NCBI RefSeq assembly: GCF_003711515.1
Contig: NW_021167082.1
Span: 1,187,310-1,251,309, forward strand
From: Sodiomyces alkalinus F11
Taxonomy: Eukaryota; Ascomycota; Sordariomycetes; Glomerellales; Plectosphaerellaceae
Length of the DNA stretch: 64,000 bases
Reading direction: 5' to 3'
Position numbers and translations under genes: made by a program. How positions within the stretch are numbered: position 1 is the stretch's first letter; each line of letters starts with the position of its first letter. This document shows positions 33,764 to 50,701 of the stretch, one piece after another. Under the pieces are notes generated by a model, which was not told the origin of the DNA, ran no database searches, and was given only the letters and a program-made list of their open reading frames with translations.

Positions 33764-35567
33764 ATGGGGATCTCCCATCGCCGCTGGCGAGCATTCTCTC
33801 TGCTCTCCCTCCTGACGACGGCTTCGACATTATACGTGAATCCCGGCTCAGACTGCGCAGCTCTATGCCTTGGGGGTACAAACGAAAATGCGGGCTCGAC
33901 GGAATCATCGATAGGACGCTCTGATATCGTATGCCGAGACAACGAGTATAACTCCGAGGCAGAGGGTATCAGGTACAGGAACTGCGTAGAGTGCCTACGA
34001 GAAAGCCGCGACGTACATGGCGATGACAGCGATCTCCAGTGGATGCTATGTATGTCGAGAAAGAAAAAAAAACTTGTTTCCCCGTTCATGGCTGTGGAGG
34101 GTTACTGATCGAGCTGCTTAGACAATATGCGCTTTGCACTGGACACTTGTTTGTGGAATAACGACACCGCCATCCACTCGCCCTGCATGATCAATTTTGC
34201 GTGCGAGCCCCTAGCTGAAGCTGTCGGTACTGGACTTTCGACACCTGGCGAACAACACTTCGACTACTGTACTGCCGACGGGAATGTCTTTAGCAGCAAC
34301 AGCCACTGGTCGTGTGTTTCCTGCCTTCAGAACAGCGCCATTCAGACTTACTATCTGTCCAACTGTATGCATACGTCTCTGGCGACATGAGACTTCGCGA
34401 AAGCTAACATTGTGTGATTTAGTTCTCCAGGTCCTGAAAGCAGGTTGCGAACAAGAGCCGGAGCTTGGCGGCCTAATTGAGTTGGGGGATGGCGAAATCT
34501 TTGCGCAAGAACTTCTCAATACAACCATTACAAATACCACGCTACCGGGCGAGGGAGGAGCTGGGTCAGACACAATGACCACCGGCACTATTGTGGGCAT
34601 TGCCGTAGGGGGTGGACTCTTCCTCCTCGGAGCTATCGCCCTTATCGTCGTCTACTGCCGCCGCCGCAAGAAGCGACAGGCCGATGATGCGGACCCCGAC
34701 CAAACTCCTCCCCCAGATAGGAGCAACGAAAGCTCTTTTGCCGCCACCAAGCATAGCCCCCGTGGAGACTTCAGCGACCCGAAGAACTCCCCTTCCATAC
34801 GCTCATCAGAGTACGAGTTGAAGGAGGCGCAGAGGTACGCCAGTCATGCCGACTTTTACGAAAAAATGGAGGAAAGCGGCAGCGGCAACCAGAGAAACGC
34901 AGCTCACTACAACTTCGATCCTCGCCGCCACCAGCATGGGCCCGGCAGTGCGCTACCATCTCATCCAGCTTATAACCCGCGTTTCATGACCCGAGATCCC
35001 GCCAAGTCCTCGCCTCTCAGGCCCAAGAACCACCAGAAGTCCTATGCACCCGACTCGTACGCCATGCAGATGTATCTCCATGCCGCGGAAGACCACTTGG
35101 CCGCCACAGGGTCCCGCTCGCAGACTCCTACGGGGCGGGCCTCACCCCAGGGTTCAACTGGTGGTGCATCGGCGGAGGTCTCGTCGACAAGAGATCAGGG
35201 GAGCGCTGCTGCTGCCGCTCTGCCCGAGGGCATTCCTCCTCCACCTCCAGGACCCCCACCATCCGACAACGCGAATAATACTTCTAGGACCTCATCTAGT
35301 GGTCTGCTCCCTTCTATTCCCAGGATCCGGCTACCGAAGACGCAGGAAGCCACAGCGACACATAACACCAGGCAAGAGGATGGGGAGCAAGGCAACTCCG
35401 GGGCACTGAACATCTCGGAGCCCATGTCTCAGCATGAGACGCGATTCCCTGATAGACCAATTGGGGGCGCCCCGGCATTGTCTACCAGAACTGAGCTATC
35501 CTTCAACCGGGTCGACAAGGGCGACATGGACCCACCGAACACGGGAAGGAGCATGATATACAATTAG
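33764..35567 (+). CDS. cysteine-rich single-pass membrane protein (paralog B)
   Basis: Three exons: join(33764..34049,34122..34364,34423..35567), 557 aa. It has a signal peptide (RAFSLLSLLTTASTLY) and an ectodomain with CAALC, DIVCRDNEY..AEG, CVECL, DLQWMLY, MINFACEPL, CVSCL and LKAGCEQ. The transmembrane helix lies at about 230-254 (TIVGIAVGGGLFLLGAIALIVVY), followed by CRRRKKRQ and a tail of about 300 residues rich in Pro, Ser and Arg. The PPPPPGPPP run is a possible SH3/WW or profilin ligand. Its introns lie at the same codons and phases as introns 1 and 3 of paralog A, on the opposite strand 11 kb away. The extra intron of A within the PCMI/GPCLT region is absent here. Role unknown; surface sensor is inference. 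Confidence 0.86.
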
Positions 35568-35787
35568 TGGTAGATGTAGCATTCGGGGGGGGTGAAGATG
35601 AATTTATTCTTCTAGCCCATGCATTGGGAGAACTGGGTTGGACGGTCATCTGGAATTTGGTTGGAATAAAGTAAGGCAGGCGCTAAGGCATCATATATAC
35701 CCAGATTTATATGTGGTTAATGTTCCATGATTTCATAACTCATTTCTAAAGTACGGTAATAGTAATGTACAGCTCCCAACATCGAAG

Positions 35788-37018
35788 TCAATCGCCCAGA
35801 CGCCTACCAGGGCCTCTTGACCTCCACGCTTCGGGGAGGGGCCCGCTTCCAGTCGAGGAACCGGTGGCGTTACCAGACGGCGTCTCGGTGGGCGGACGGA
35901 AAGCCGTACCGTAACTGCGACGAATATCGCGCGGTGCCTGGACTATGCGAGAGAGGAACGCAGGGGTAGGGAGCAGATTCCTGCCGCCGGTGAAGGTTGG
36001 GTAGATCCTAGTAAGAAAGTCGTAGAGGTGTGCTACGAACAATCCGCAGAGTTCCATGAGGAAGGGACCATCCATGAGGAGAGACATGAGCAACAAAGCG
36101 AACGGCATGAGCTGGGCAGGGATGGTAAAGAAGTAAATGCTGGCCTTCATGCCTCGCTGATCTTGGGTCGCTGTGCGGCATATGGCGAGGATCAAAGCGG
36201 GAAGAAAGAAACCGCCCCCAAAGAGGTAAGTGCAAACGGCCTAGAGCAAGGTATCAGCTCGGCTCATCTCATTACTCTTTATCTGCAGGGACGGCAGAAA
36301 GAAAAAGTGACGCGTCATGCGACTTGACAATATGTAGGGAGCTCGAAACCACCCGAACGAGATGGGACCATCGCACGAGTCATCCATAAAGACATCCCAC
36401 CATGCCTACGCCGCAGACCAGCCCTTCGAGGTATGTGAATATGGGCTGGCTGTGCCGCAGGGGTAATCTTCCTCGTTTTCAGGAACCGCGATAGCAGTGG
36501 GAGCACACTATGCGGGCAGATAGACGAGGTGCAAAGGGAGCGAGAGACAACGCATAGAATACGGGCAGAAAGACACGAGACGGAAGGAACATGATGTAGA
36601 TGGGCAGGACGATCGCTTACCGTGATGGCGCTGCAGACGAAGATGAAATACCAAATTAGATCCTCACGCTTGGCGAACCTCGGGTTGTCCATCTCAAGCG
36701 ACCTGGTATTGGTATAGAGGAAGTAGGCATCAAATGTCATGCTCAGCTTTGGTCTCGTCAGAAGGAAATTTGAGAAGACGCGCCATATCTGGGGAGGAAA
36801 GGTGAATAGACGAGCGGGAATAAAGGCGAGCCAATACGCCGGGAGGAGTCCGGCATAAATGGAGACAGATGTCACGAGAGTTGCTGCAGAAATGGTCCTG
36901 CATTCCATGTTAGCACGACAAGTCTGCGCATACAAGTCTTGGGGGATGGATTTTGAAAGCCTTACCTGGCAATGGGGGGAAGCCGCCAGAAGCCGTCTGT
37001 CACGTCTGCCATGCTCAT
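35788..37018 (-). CDS. DER1: Derlin (Der1-like rhomboid pseudoprotease)
   Basis: Three exons: complement(join(35788..36240,36621..36897,36966..37018)), 260 aa. A polytopic ER membrane protein of ER-associated degradation that helps move misfolded proteins to the cytosol. Seen: N-terminal DGFWRLPPIARTISAATL, FPPQIWRVFSNFLLT, SMTFDAYFLYTNTRSLE, TQDQRGMKASIYFFTIPAQLMPFALLLMSLLM, and AHLYDFLTRIYP..GGRN, the usual Derlin order. About six hydrophobic segments are followed by a short Pro/Gly-rich cytosolic tail. Two nearby ATGs (37018 and 37012) are possible starts. The second intron is 380 bp, long for this region. Divergent from HIS3. Confidence 0.88.
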
Positions 37019-37401
37019 ACTGGCGACGTTGGGTGATAGACCAGCAGCTCAGCGATTAGAAACTGCTCAACCAACGCGAACGTGGATGAATTCTCTCCAA
37101 TAACTGCAGAGACAAAATAGAATACGACCAGTTATTCCCTGATTGGTATCTGCAACCAGTATTGGAATAATACAGGGGATGTTCCCGGGTCGAAGATTGG
37201 GCGTGTCCTCTTCCAAGGAGGTGAGAAGTAGGTGGGAAGAAACAAAAGTCTGTCCTTTTAAAATTGATGCGTGGAGAAAACTTATGGGCTGGTCTTTTCT
37301 GCCGTAAGGAGCTCTCCACAATTACTGATTGAGTAAGGCGGTGGAAGGTGGTGGAAGTCCCAGGGCGGCGGCCTTTACGGTAGGTCGTCATCCGACATCG
37401 G

Positions 37402-37411
37402 ATTGGCCAAT
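37402..37411. promoter_or_regulatory. back-to-back CCAAT boxes between DER1 and HIS3
   Basis: The palindrome ATTGGCCAAT contains CCAAT on both strands, and another CCAAT follows near 37425. It sits in the 574-bp divergent promoter, about 180 bp before the HIS3 ATG. CCAAT is the binding site of the HAP/CBF complex; use here is inferred. Confidence 0.5.
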
Positions 37412-37510
37412 TCCCTTTATGGGACCAATTTGCTGAGGCTTGACAGGTGGTGCCCACTGTCGTCCAGCGATAGCGGTATTGGATCTGTAGGAAAAGTTTC
37501 GAGGGTCTTG

Positions 37511-37518
37511 TATAAAAA
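37511..37518 (+). promoter_or_regulatory. TATA box of HIS3
   Basis: TATAAAAA, 75-82 bp upstream of the HIS3 ATG. A TGCGTCA sequence at 37528-37534, one base off the Gcn4/CPC1 site TGASTCA, lies just downstream of it. No perfect Gcn4-type site was found in the divergent promoter. Confidence 0.55.
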
Positions 37519-37592
37519 CGGTATGGATGCGTCACGTAATAAGGACGGACTCGACGTGCGATTTAACTGCATTATATTGTCAAGTCAACACC

Positions 37593-38406
37593 ATGTCGTC
37601 AACATCCTCGAGCCCTCGCTGGGCAGCCATTGCCCGCGATACCAACGAGACCAAGATCCAGCTTGCGCTGAACCTGGATGGCGGTTCCTTTCCTCCCGAG
37701 ACTGATTCACGGTTATCGGCCGCGATAGGAGGCGAAGGCCATGCTTCCCAGTCGAGCAAGTCCCAGATCATCAACATCAACACGGGAATCGGCTTCCTTG
37801 ATCATATGCTGCACGCCCTGGCCAAGCATGCCGGTTGGAGTCTGGTGCTAGCCTGCCAGGGCGACCTGCACAGTCAGTCTTTACCCCTCCATCCCCCGCA
37901 CCATGCCACCATCTCGCAAACTTCCTTTACCCCTCCTCCAAGGCCTATGTACTTCGAACTTTAGCTGACACGAAAAATGTTTTTGCGTTCCAGTTGACGA
38001 TCACCACACCGCAGAAGACGTCTGCATCGCTCTCGGTACCGCCTTCGCCAAGGCCCTCACCAGCGTTGCCGGTCTCGCCCGCTTCGGCTACGCCTACGCA
38101 CCCCTCGACGAGGCCCTCTCGCGCGCCGTTGTCGATCTCTCCAACCGACCCTACAGCGTCGTTGATCTTGGCCTCAAGCGCGAGAAGATTGGCGACCTGA
38201 GCTGCGAGATGATTCCTCACACACTGCAGAGCTTCGCCCAGGCTGCTCGCATCACTCTGCACGTAGACTGCCTCCGGGGCCAGAACGATCATCACCGTGC
38301 CGAGAGTGCGTTCAAGGCTCTCGCTGTTGCGATACGTACTGCCACGAGCAAGGTTCCTGGGAGGGAAGGCGAAGTCCCCAGTACGAAGGGCACATTGAGT
38401 GCATGA
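37593..38406 (+). CDS. HIS3: imidazoleglycerol-phosphate dehydratase
   Basis: Two exons: join(37593..37872,37994..38406), 230 aa. It dehydrates imidazole glycerol phosphate to imidazole acetol phosphate in histidine biosynthesis. Family motifs are in order: [36 protein letters not shown], the metal-binding [16 protein letters not shown] (codon split by the intron), [10 protein letters not shown] and the second metal motif [16 protein letters not shown], ending in the conserved S(T)KGTL. The length matches the fungal enzyme. The ATG at 37593 gives the family N-terminus. Confidence 0.95.
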
Positions 38407-38733
38407 GGGTAACGATAACAATGAATAAACAAGAAATAAACATGGCATGTCAATTCCGTCGCAGACACCGACAGTCGTCCGAAGTAATCTGATATGGTTA
38501 TGTCACTGTGAGCCAAATCCTCTGACATTGCGGGAGAGGGGAGAGAGCGAGAGAGAGAGAAAGTAATCAAAATTCAGGCATAAGTATCTTGTGGAGTTGT
38601 TTGCTCGAGTGTACCAAAACGCCAGGCTCTCCTGCGACAGACTGTTCTGTACAACTATTCCCACGATGTTCCTAACGCCCAAACTCCACTGTATACTCCA
38701 GGTTGTATTATCCAGAAATTTCAACTGCCATCC
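38407..38733. other. convergent 3' region of HIS3 and the Cut12-like gene
   Basis: Shared terminator region of two converging genes. It holds a GA-rich low-complexity stretch at about 38529-38562. Confidence 0.6.
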
Positions 38734-40890
38734 TTAAGCGTCAATATTCTCCTTGTTATGGGACGCGTCGAGACGCCTCTTTTCCGCCTTCCTACGCTCA
38801 ATCCGAGCAATAGCGGCAGCACGTCTTTCGGGCGGCAGCGTCTTATTCAGTTTCGCTTTCATGACGTCGGCGTCGAGATTGCGAAGATTCAGATGGGACA
38901 TCTCATCTCCCTGGGAGCCGATATAGTCGGTGTCTTTGATCGCGAAACGATGGAGAGGAGCGGGTGTGCGACCAGATGGGATGCCGGCCGAGATCTCAAT
39001 GTGCTCGTTCAACTCAGGGCCAAGGTCGTTCCTATTACGCGGTGACCTGGGAATGAATGGCTTCCATCGGGGCTCCTCGAGGTTGACCCTGTCACGAAGA
39101 GCATTGGCGAGAGGTTTCTTCGCGGCGCCTTCTTCTGCGGCAACATTGGCCTTGGTTGTCATCGGCTCGGCATTCTCGATGCTCTTGATTCTGGAGTAGC
39201 GAGAGGAGTTCTCGTTGAGTTTCTTCCCCAGGGAATTGATCAGATCCATGCTACCTCTTCCGCTCTGAAGTGCAACGGAGTTGCTGTCTTTTCGGTCTGT
39301 TTGGTTCTCCGCATTGGAACGCAGTGGAGGGAGTTCGCTTGCAATCGTGGAATGGGCACGCGCGAGGGCCACCGGAACACCGATCGAACCAGATTTGAGA
39401 GTCTTGATCTCTCTCTTGAGATCTGCTATCTTGGCCGTCGCTTTGTCCAGGACCCTCTTTGTTTCTTCCTCTCGCGCAGAGGCCTCCAGTTTGTGAACCT
39501 GGAGCTCCTCCTTCAGTGCGCGTAACTCGTTGTCTTTGCGGCGGATATCGGCCTTGGCTTCCTCCAGCTGAGCACTCATATCTGTCGATTGGGAAGTCGG
39601 CCGGACACGGTCCTCGCCTAGCGCTCGTTTCTCAGTCTCAAGTTCGGTGGCACGTCGCTCCGCAGCAAGGAGACCAGCCTTGAGTCGTTTAACTTCGTCG
39701 CGAAGGTCCCCATTCTCTCTGATTTGTGCTCGAGCACGTCTCAACTCCCGCTGCGTCTCCAATAACGTCCTGTGTGTCCGTGGCGAAGCTGCTTGGCGGC
39801 GTCGTCGTGTCTTGGTATCCTGGTCGCTGCCATCGTCATCTCTTCTGGCGTTCAACAGTGCTTCAAGTTCTTCAACCTGGTTTCGGTATTGAACGGCCAG
39901 AGCGGTCTGCTTGGCCAGGTCCTTCATAAGATGTGAATTATTTCCTTCGTCTCCCGTAAGTCGTTTTGAGGCCATGTGCGCGGCCATCTCCGTGATCTGC
40001 TTCTCCATCTGTATGACCCTCTCTTGTTCTTCCTTGAGCTTGACGCTGACATCAAGTGCCTCGGCATCTTTCATTTTTGCGTACGACTTGGCTAGTTGCT
40101 TATACTTCAGCAATTTTTCCATCTCCGTCCTGGCATCTTGGTGGTACTGTTCGAATTCGGACTTCCAGTATTTCCCGGATCGAGAATGGGGCTCGTTCAG
40201 GTCGAGGGTAACGTCGTGAGTGCAATTATCGTCCAAGCCATCCTCTTCATCTTCTTCCCATTCTTCTTCTGAGGCATTCAACCTGGGCGCGTCTACTTCC
40301 TTCGAAGTATGTTTTGATCGGCGCGATTGTTCGAGGCTTTCGGTTAGCCGTGTGCGTCTGGTAGACGGATTATCCTTCCGAAGGGAAAGGGTGCGAGGAT
40401 GCCTTGAAGGGTCATCGGTGTGTCCATTGCTCTTGTCGATTGCCGAAGTTCCATTGTTTAAGGTGTTGTGATCGAAGGAAACTCGTTTCCGACGAGATGC
40501 CCCAGTTCCAGGCGTCAAAAGAATGCCCTGGGGTCTCGAGGGTGTCCTCGTAACGTCGTCGCGGTCGTTTTCCGCGATAGGCTGGACCATTTCCTCAATC
40601 TTCGCATGTTCGTCAGGTCGAGCTGGTGTGCCGAAGATGGCGCTTTTCAATGCGCGAGCCGCAAAGACTGGGCCGGGAGTATCGGGCTGGTCGATGTTGG
40701 TAGTATCATCTGGGATCTTAAAATTAGGCAATCGTTCGAGATGATGCTGGGCAGAACGGGTTGGGAGGAGAGAAACAAATGGTAATGGTCAGAGGGAGCG
40801 ACGTCAAGATGGGCTTTACGTACCGCCTGTTGTGGCCGCTTCCTGGCCTCTTGCACTCTCCAGTCCCCTCCGGAGAACCCAGCCAAGCAT
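38734..40890 (-). CDS. cut12: Cut12-like spindle pole body protein, coiled coil
   Basis: Two exons: complement(join(38734..40709,40824..40890)), 680 aa. The upstream exon encodes MLGWVLRRGLESARGQEAAT and joins in phase at CAG|AT to the long exon. Seen: PDTPGPVFAARALKSAIFGTP, then GILLTPGTGASRRKRVSF near residue 90, an acidic run (EEEWEEDEEDG), long coiled coils at about 200-450 (SEFEQYHQDARTEMEKLLKYKQLAKSYAKMKDAEA onward), and a basic C-terminus. The ILLTPGT..RRKRVSF block and coiled coil fit the fungal Cut12 family, which activates the spindle pole at mitotic entry. KRVSF is a consensus PP1-docking motif, and fission-yeast Cut12 is known to bind PP1. Assignment is from motif memory, so ortholog status is likely rather than proven. 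Confidence 0.72.
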
Positions 40891-41355
40891 TCTGAAGTCT
40901 GGCAACACGCGGGCAGGTATGAATGCAAGTGCTTTCGTATCAATAGCTTGTAGCCATGAGATCACACCAAATGTTTTGATGGTGAGGGATACCGCAAATA
41001 ACGATAAGAGAATCACGAGTTAATGGAAGAGGCGAGTGAGCTTTTGGTTGTTTGACGTAGTCTGAGGGGGGGAATATGGGAAAGAAAGTAAGGCCAAGAA
41101 GGAGTTCATTGTTTACTTGATTACCGTATTCGGTTAGTGGAGAAGATTTATGGTGTCTCGCGTCGTGTTGCTCTTGTGCTGCTCCAGAGTACGTACCTTA
41201 CAGAATGGAGTAAGGTACCTTATTTCAGATTATGATTACCTAATTACCTTTACTTTGTATTCTGTCACGTGATGACTGTAATGCTGATGTTCACCACCAG
41301 TCTTCCTCCTTTACACTTCCAGACATGGCCGGAAAGGCCTCGTCTGCCTCATACC
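40891..41355. other. divergent promoter, Cut12-like / JmjC genes
   Basis: 465 bp between two divergent starts. It holds two GTACCTTA/TAAGGTAC-type motifs near 41193 and 41208, facing each other. Confidence 0.5.
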
Positions 41356-43405
41356 ATGTCTTCAAATATGAATCTCATTCAATGTCCTTGTGGGAGTACT
41401 TATAAACAGTCCTCCTTTCGAAAACACCGCAATTATCCTCATTTCCTCTGTTGTGGTACAGTGTTCTTTGGTGAGAAATGGAAAAAGCATCGGGCTGCCA
41501 CTGCCCATGAGGGTAAGGAAGTCTCTCTACGAGGGATGAATGCTCGAACACTTCAATCAAGTGAGAGCCGGTCAGCTATTCTCGATTCCAAAAGAGTACC
41601 TAGCCAAATTACACCGGAATCTATCAGTTGCAGCACCTGTCATGGCATATTCGTGGGTGAGACGAGACAGCAACACGAATGCAAAGCACGGCACAAATCG
41701 CACACGGAGGTGCCTAGATCAGCTTCTTGTCTCCCTCACGTTTCTCAAGGAACAGGTCCAGACGACTCAACAGATATGCAATGGCAGGATGCAACCGATG
41801 AGAACTCCCATCCAGGACGCCAATCCATTGACATTGAGTGTGCCATTCGTCAAAAGTATGAGATGATGATACAATCCCTCCTTCATCAGTGCCAGGAAGG
41901 GGGCCAAAGCAAATGGTCCAAGCGAGGCACGAGGTGGCAGAGGACCCTGCAACTGCTTGATCGGATATTTCCTGACGTTCAAAATCTTCCATTTGCCCGA
42001 ATATCGACTCCTAGCCAGCCGCAAAATGATTCTGACGTCTTGTACGTCACGGAAAACGAATTGATGGATTTCCTTGATCAGCATGGCTCGCTCCCCAGGC
42101 CAACAATAATACGGCCGACAAGCCCTTTTCGGTCCCATCGCGAAGATTTCCTATGCTTACTCCAGGATCATTTCAAGGGCGGAGAGATTGATGTTCAGGA
42201 CATGCGCACAACAAGAAACATCCCGGTCAAGATGCCCGTCGAAGCCGTTGTCAAGCAGATTCGGAGCGGAACCGACTTTGCAAACGGGCGATTCCCGCTC
42301 AACCTGCTCAATTTGAAGTTCCTAGGACAAGCGCCCCCAGGCCCCGCGTTTCTGAATGCTCGTCGTTTCAGCCTCATCCCGGCCATCAACTCACGCCTAG
42401 AGGCGGACTGGACCGGGGAGGTCACCGCCGGGAAGCGGACTCAGGCCACTATGCTTGGAGCTAGGGAAATAGACCTCGTCAGCTCCATGACGTTCTCCCT
42501 CTTTGCCCAACGAGGCTCCATGACCGGCTTTCACGTCGATGTCCCCGACGGCACCTGGATTCGTAATTGTTGGGGGCTCAAGGTGTGGATTTTCCCAGAA
42601 GACTTCCGCGAATCTGACACGGCCGAGTTCCGAGAACTGGGCCACGACTGGGTCCCCAGTGCGGTTAGGTTTATTGTCCTCGAGCCAGGCGACACTCTTG
42701 TGATGCCCGCGGGTCGGGCGACCCCTCATGCTGTCCTTACTCTCGAAGATTCCCACATGGTTGGTGGTATGTTTCTCGATGCCGACTGTGTCCTCGGCAC
42801 TATCCGGAAGTTGCTTTGGGTGACAGAGAACCCGAATGCTGCGAACGAGGCTATTCCGCTCCAGCTGCTCACTGGATGGCATCATCTGCGGGATCTTTTC
42901 CTGGCCAGGGGCCCCTCCGAGGGCGATGTAACCGAATTCGACAGTCTGACCAACAGGCTTCGAGATGCACTGAGTTGCTCGTGCACAGGGCCATGCGAAA
43001 AGGTGTGCCTCGACTGCAAATGCGCATTTTCAGTGGCACAGGATGGGCGATGTACAGCTTGGTGTCACCCCCCAAAAACGAAACGCACGCCATCTAGAGC
43101 GACTTCGCAGCCTGGAACACGGCTTCCGAAGGGCGCAGGTGGTACGACATTCCGCCCAAGACATCTATGCTCCCCTGGATACTGACACCCGTACTATAGC
43201 TGCTCGAAGAGAAACCGCTTGGAAGGAGCTTTCTGCCCTGGAGTCCCAGTTTAGCACTTTCAGAGAATGGTAAGCCTCGGAACTCCTCCCTGCAGGCTTC
43301 CGGATGCATACTGACTCTCCTAATAGCTTGGTCCAGGACAGGCCAGACATTGCTGCTCGACTGTTTCAATCAGCTCAGCAGTCATCTCCAGAGATTCTAA
43401 GCTGA
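41356..43405 (+). CDS. zinc-finger and JmjC-domain protein
   Basis: Proposed exons join(41356..43061,43111..43269,43327..43405), 647 aa. An in-frame upstream ATG at 41269 is also possible. The N-terminus has two C2H2-like fingers (CPCGSTYK..HRNYPHF and CSTCHGIF..QQHECKARHKSH). The C-terminal half is a JmjC-like dioxygenase fold: GFHVDVPDGTWIRNCWGLKVWIFP gives H393 and D395 for Fe(II), and H458 (RATPHAVLT) completes the triad. A Cys-rich CSCTGPCEKVCLDCKC follows. Predicted as a 2-oxoglutarate-dependent hydroxylase or demethylase; the substrate is unknown. The last 80 residues lie in another frame; a 49-bp intron (43062-43110, donor GTGTCA) restores it, and a clear intron at 43270-43326 follows. 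The first of these junctions is the least certain. Confidence 0.75.
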
Positions 43406-44200
43406 AAAGAATCTCTCTCTATAACAAGCATCCAGGGCGCCATGAACCCTTGGCGACCAACCTAGAATCCTCCACAGTGGCGTCTGGGGTTGAAACGTTC
43501 GAACGATAATTTTGCGTTCCTAAAATCTGGGCAGCACTGTATCATAACCACGCTGATATGAGATCAAAGGGTAAGGTAATTGAACCCACCTGTCTTTCAA
43601 GAACAATCCATAAGTCATGACCGACCAACATGAAAGACCCAGAGGAACGGAGCTATGGTAGCAGCACTTGCTGACCTGCTATCACGGCCCTATCCACTGT
43701 GAGGCAATCAAAGACATACCTCAAATTCTTTGCTAAGATGCAACTCTGCGTTATGGCAGACAGTCAGTTCGAACTTCAGGGCTTATCGACAACTTTTCAT
43801 GAACATAAAACATGAACGACAAAACTCCGTGGAATAGCCATCTTGTTAGCGTCTCGGGAATAATGTGGGCATGATGTCAGGGGCCCATTTTTTAGCAAAA
43901 GATAGGTACTGGCGTCTTTCAGCGGCTGAGGTTCATTTGATAAGGTAGTGGGGGGGTTTGTACCCGTTATCATGCTTGGGAGCCTCTAATATTACATAAT
44001 ACCGCCAACTCCAACGGTGTGGTCACACCCCTCCTCTCAAGAGTTGTCGGGTGTTTGAATATGAGCCTGATCAAATATTGACAATCGACAAGCAAAGCAA
44101 ACAAATTCACTTTATGTATATCTTTTGAGGATGGTCTTTCCACAGTGAAGACTCACGGCCTTTGGCTGTGACGATCCTTCCTACCATCCAACGTCTCATC
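43406..44200. other. intergenic, GCN2 upstream region
   Basis: About 0.8 kb between tandem plus-strand genes. No gene, tRNA or repeat recognised. Confidence 0.55.
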
Positions 44201-49368
<5,168 letters not shown>

Positions 49369-50701
49369 GTGGTTTAGAGAACAACTTATCCCTTTCCTGT
49401 CTCATCTGAGCTGGAAGTACGCTTCGATATCCGTCTCATTTGGGGTCGTAGTCGAGTTCATGTAGAAAAATGACATTCGAGTACATGCTATGGGGAGGGA
49501 TGAGACTGCATGTATCAATCTCGGATAGTAGACATTGCATACCCTAGACATAGCCGAGTGAAACATCATATGGGACTTGTCCTCTCCGGATCATCCGGAA
49601 GCAAAACTCACCCGTGTTGAAAGATGAGGCAACGGCTGCGTATTACGTGAAATACCTACGGGTGCGACTTTGAAATAAGGTAATTAATTACCTACCTTAG
49701 GTAGAGAAGCCAGCGGGGTAGGGTCCGTGGGTACGTACCTTGCGCGTGACCATGACCCTGTTGAACAGACCGTACATTAGTTTTTACGGTTACGTAACGG
49801 GCACGGATTTGACCGAAGGATATCCTGCATAATAATAATAGTACAAAATTACATTAATCAAATCTTCACTTACCTACCTAGGTACGATTTCAACCCCTCA
49901 ATTTTGACCCTAGGTATTTTGACGGTTCCAGTTATGCTGTATCTAACAGACCCCGCCACCGGAGTTAACAGAAGGTACTTCGCAAATACTTCCCATATCC
50001 CCGTATCTGTACTCCGTCCCACCGTACCGGCCAGCTGGACTCGAGTCTGTGCTGACTGACGTCGGGCTGCTTTCACAATCAAAGGGATAACGCAAGAACC
50101 AGGATCCTTTATTAAAGGGTCTGGGCAGGTCCAGAAGCGCCCTTGGGTGTTTTGGAGCTTCCCAGGCGTCAATCTTCTGACCGGCTTTTACCTCCGTACT
50201 CTGTTTAATCGTGGTCTTTCTTCGAAGTACTCGTATCGTCCAACAACGTCGACATCGACTTTTATCTCGGCATATAATAGGATACTACTGCCACCATTAT
50301 CTGGCCGCCTTACTCCATACATATCACTGTTCTACCAATAATACCCACCCAGCGATTGCCACGCAATAGCCAGGTCTCCTCCACGAACTGGCCTCCCACC
50401 TACCGCGCACGCCACTTCAGGTATGGAGTACTGATTGACTTCGGGTACCTTATTCTTCTGCCTGCCCTACCCAGGACCTAAAGCCTTCGACTGACTCGAA
50501 GGGAGGAAACCTTCTTACGTCTATTTCCCGTAAATAAGCCAGCTCAACGCCCCCTCAACCATCATCTTCCGTGGACGGCAACCAAACCGCGAAACCAAAT
50601 ATTCGTCAACCGCTATCGACCGGAAACGTGTCTCACCAGCCTCCACTTTGCATCACCGTCTCTTCTCCATCTCCGACGTACGCATATCCACACATACAAG
50701 G
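49369..50701. other. intergenic, CDC34 promoter region
   Basis: No gene seen. TACCTTAGGTA-type motifs occur near 49675-49705, 49733, 49869 and 50445, one of the denser clusters. A CT-rich stretch precedes CDC34. Confidence 0.55.

Noticed and set aside
40891..41016. Extension of the Cut12-like protein to an ATG at 41016
   Set aside because: The extension is hydrophobic and unlike the family N-terminus; the ATG at 40890 gives MLGWVLRRG, which fits better.
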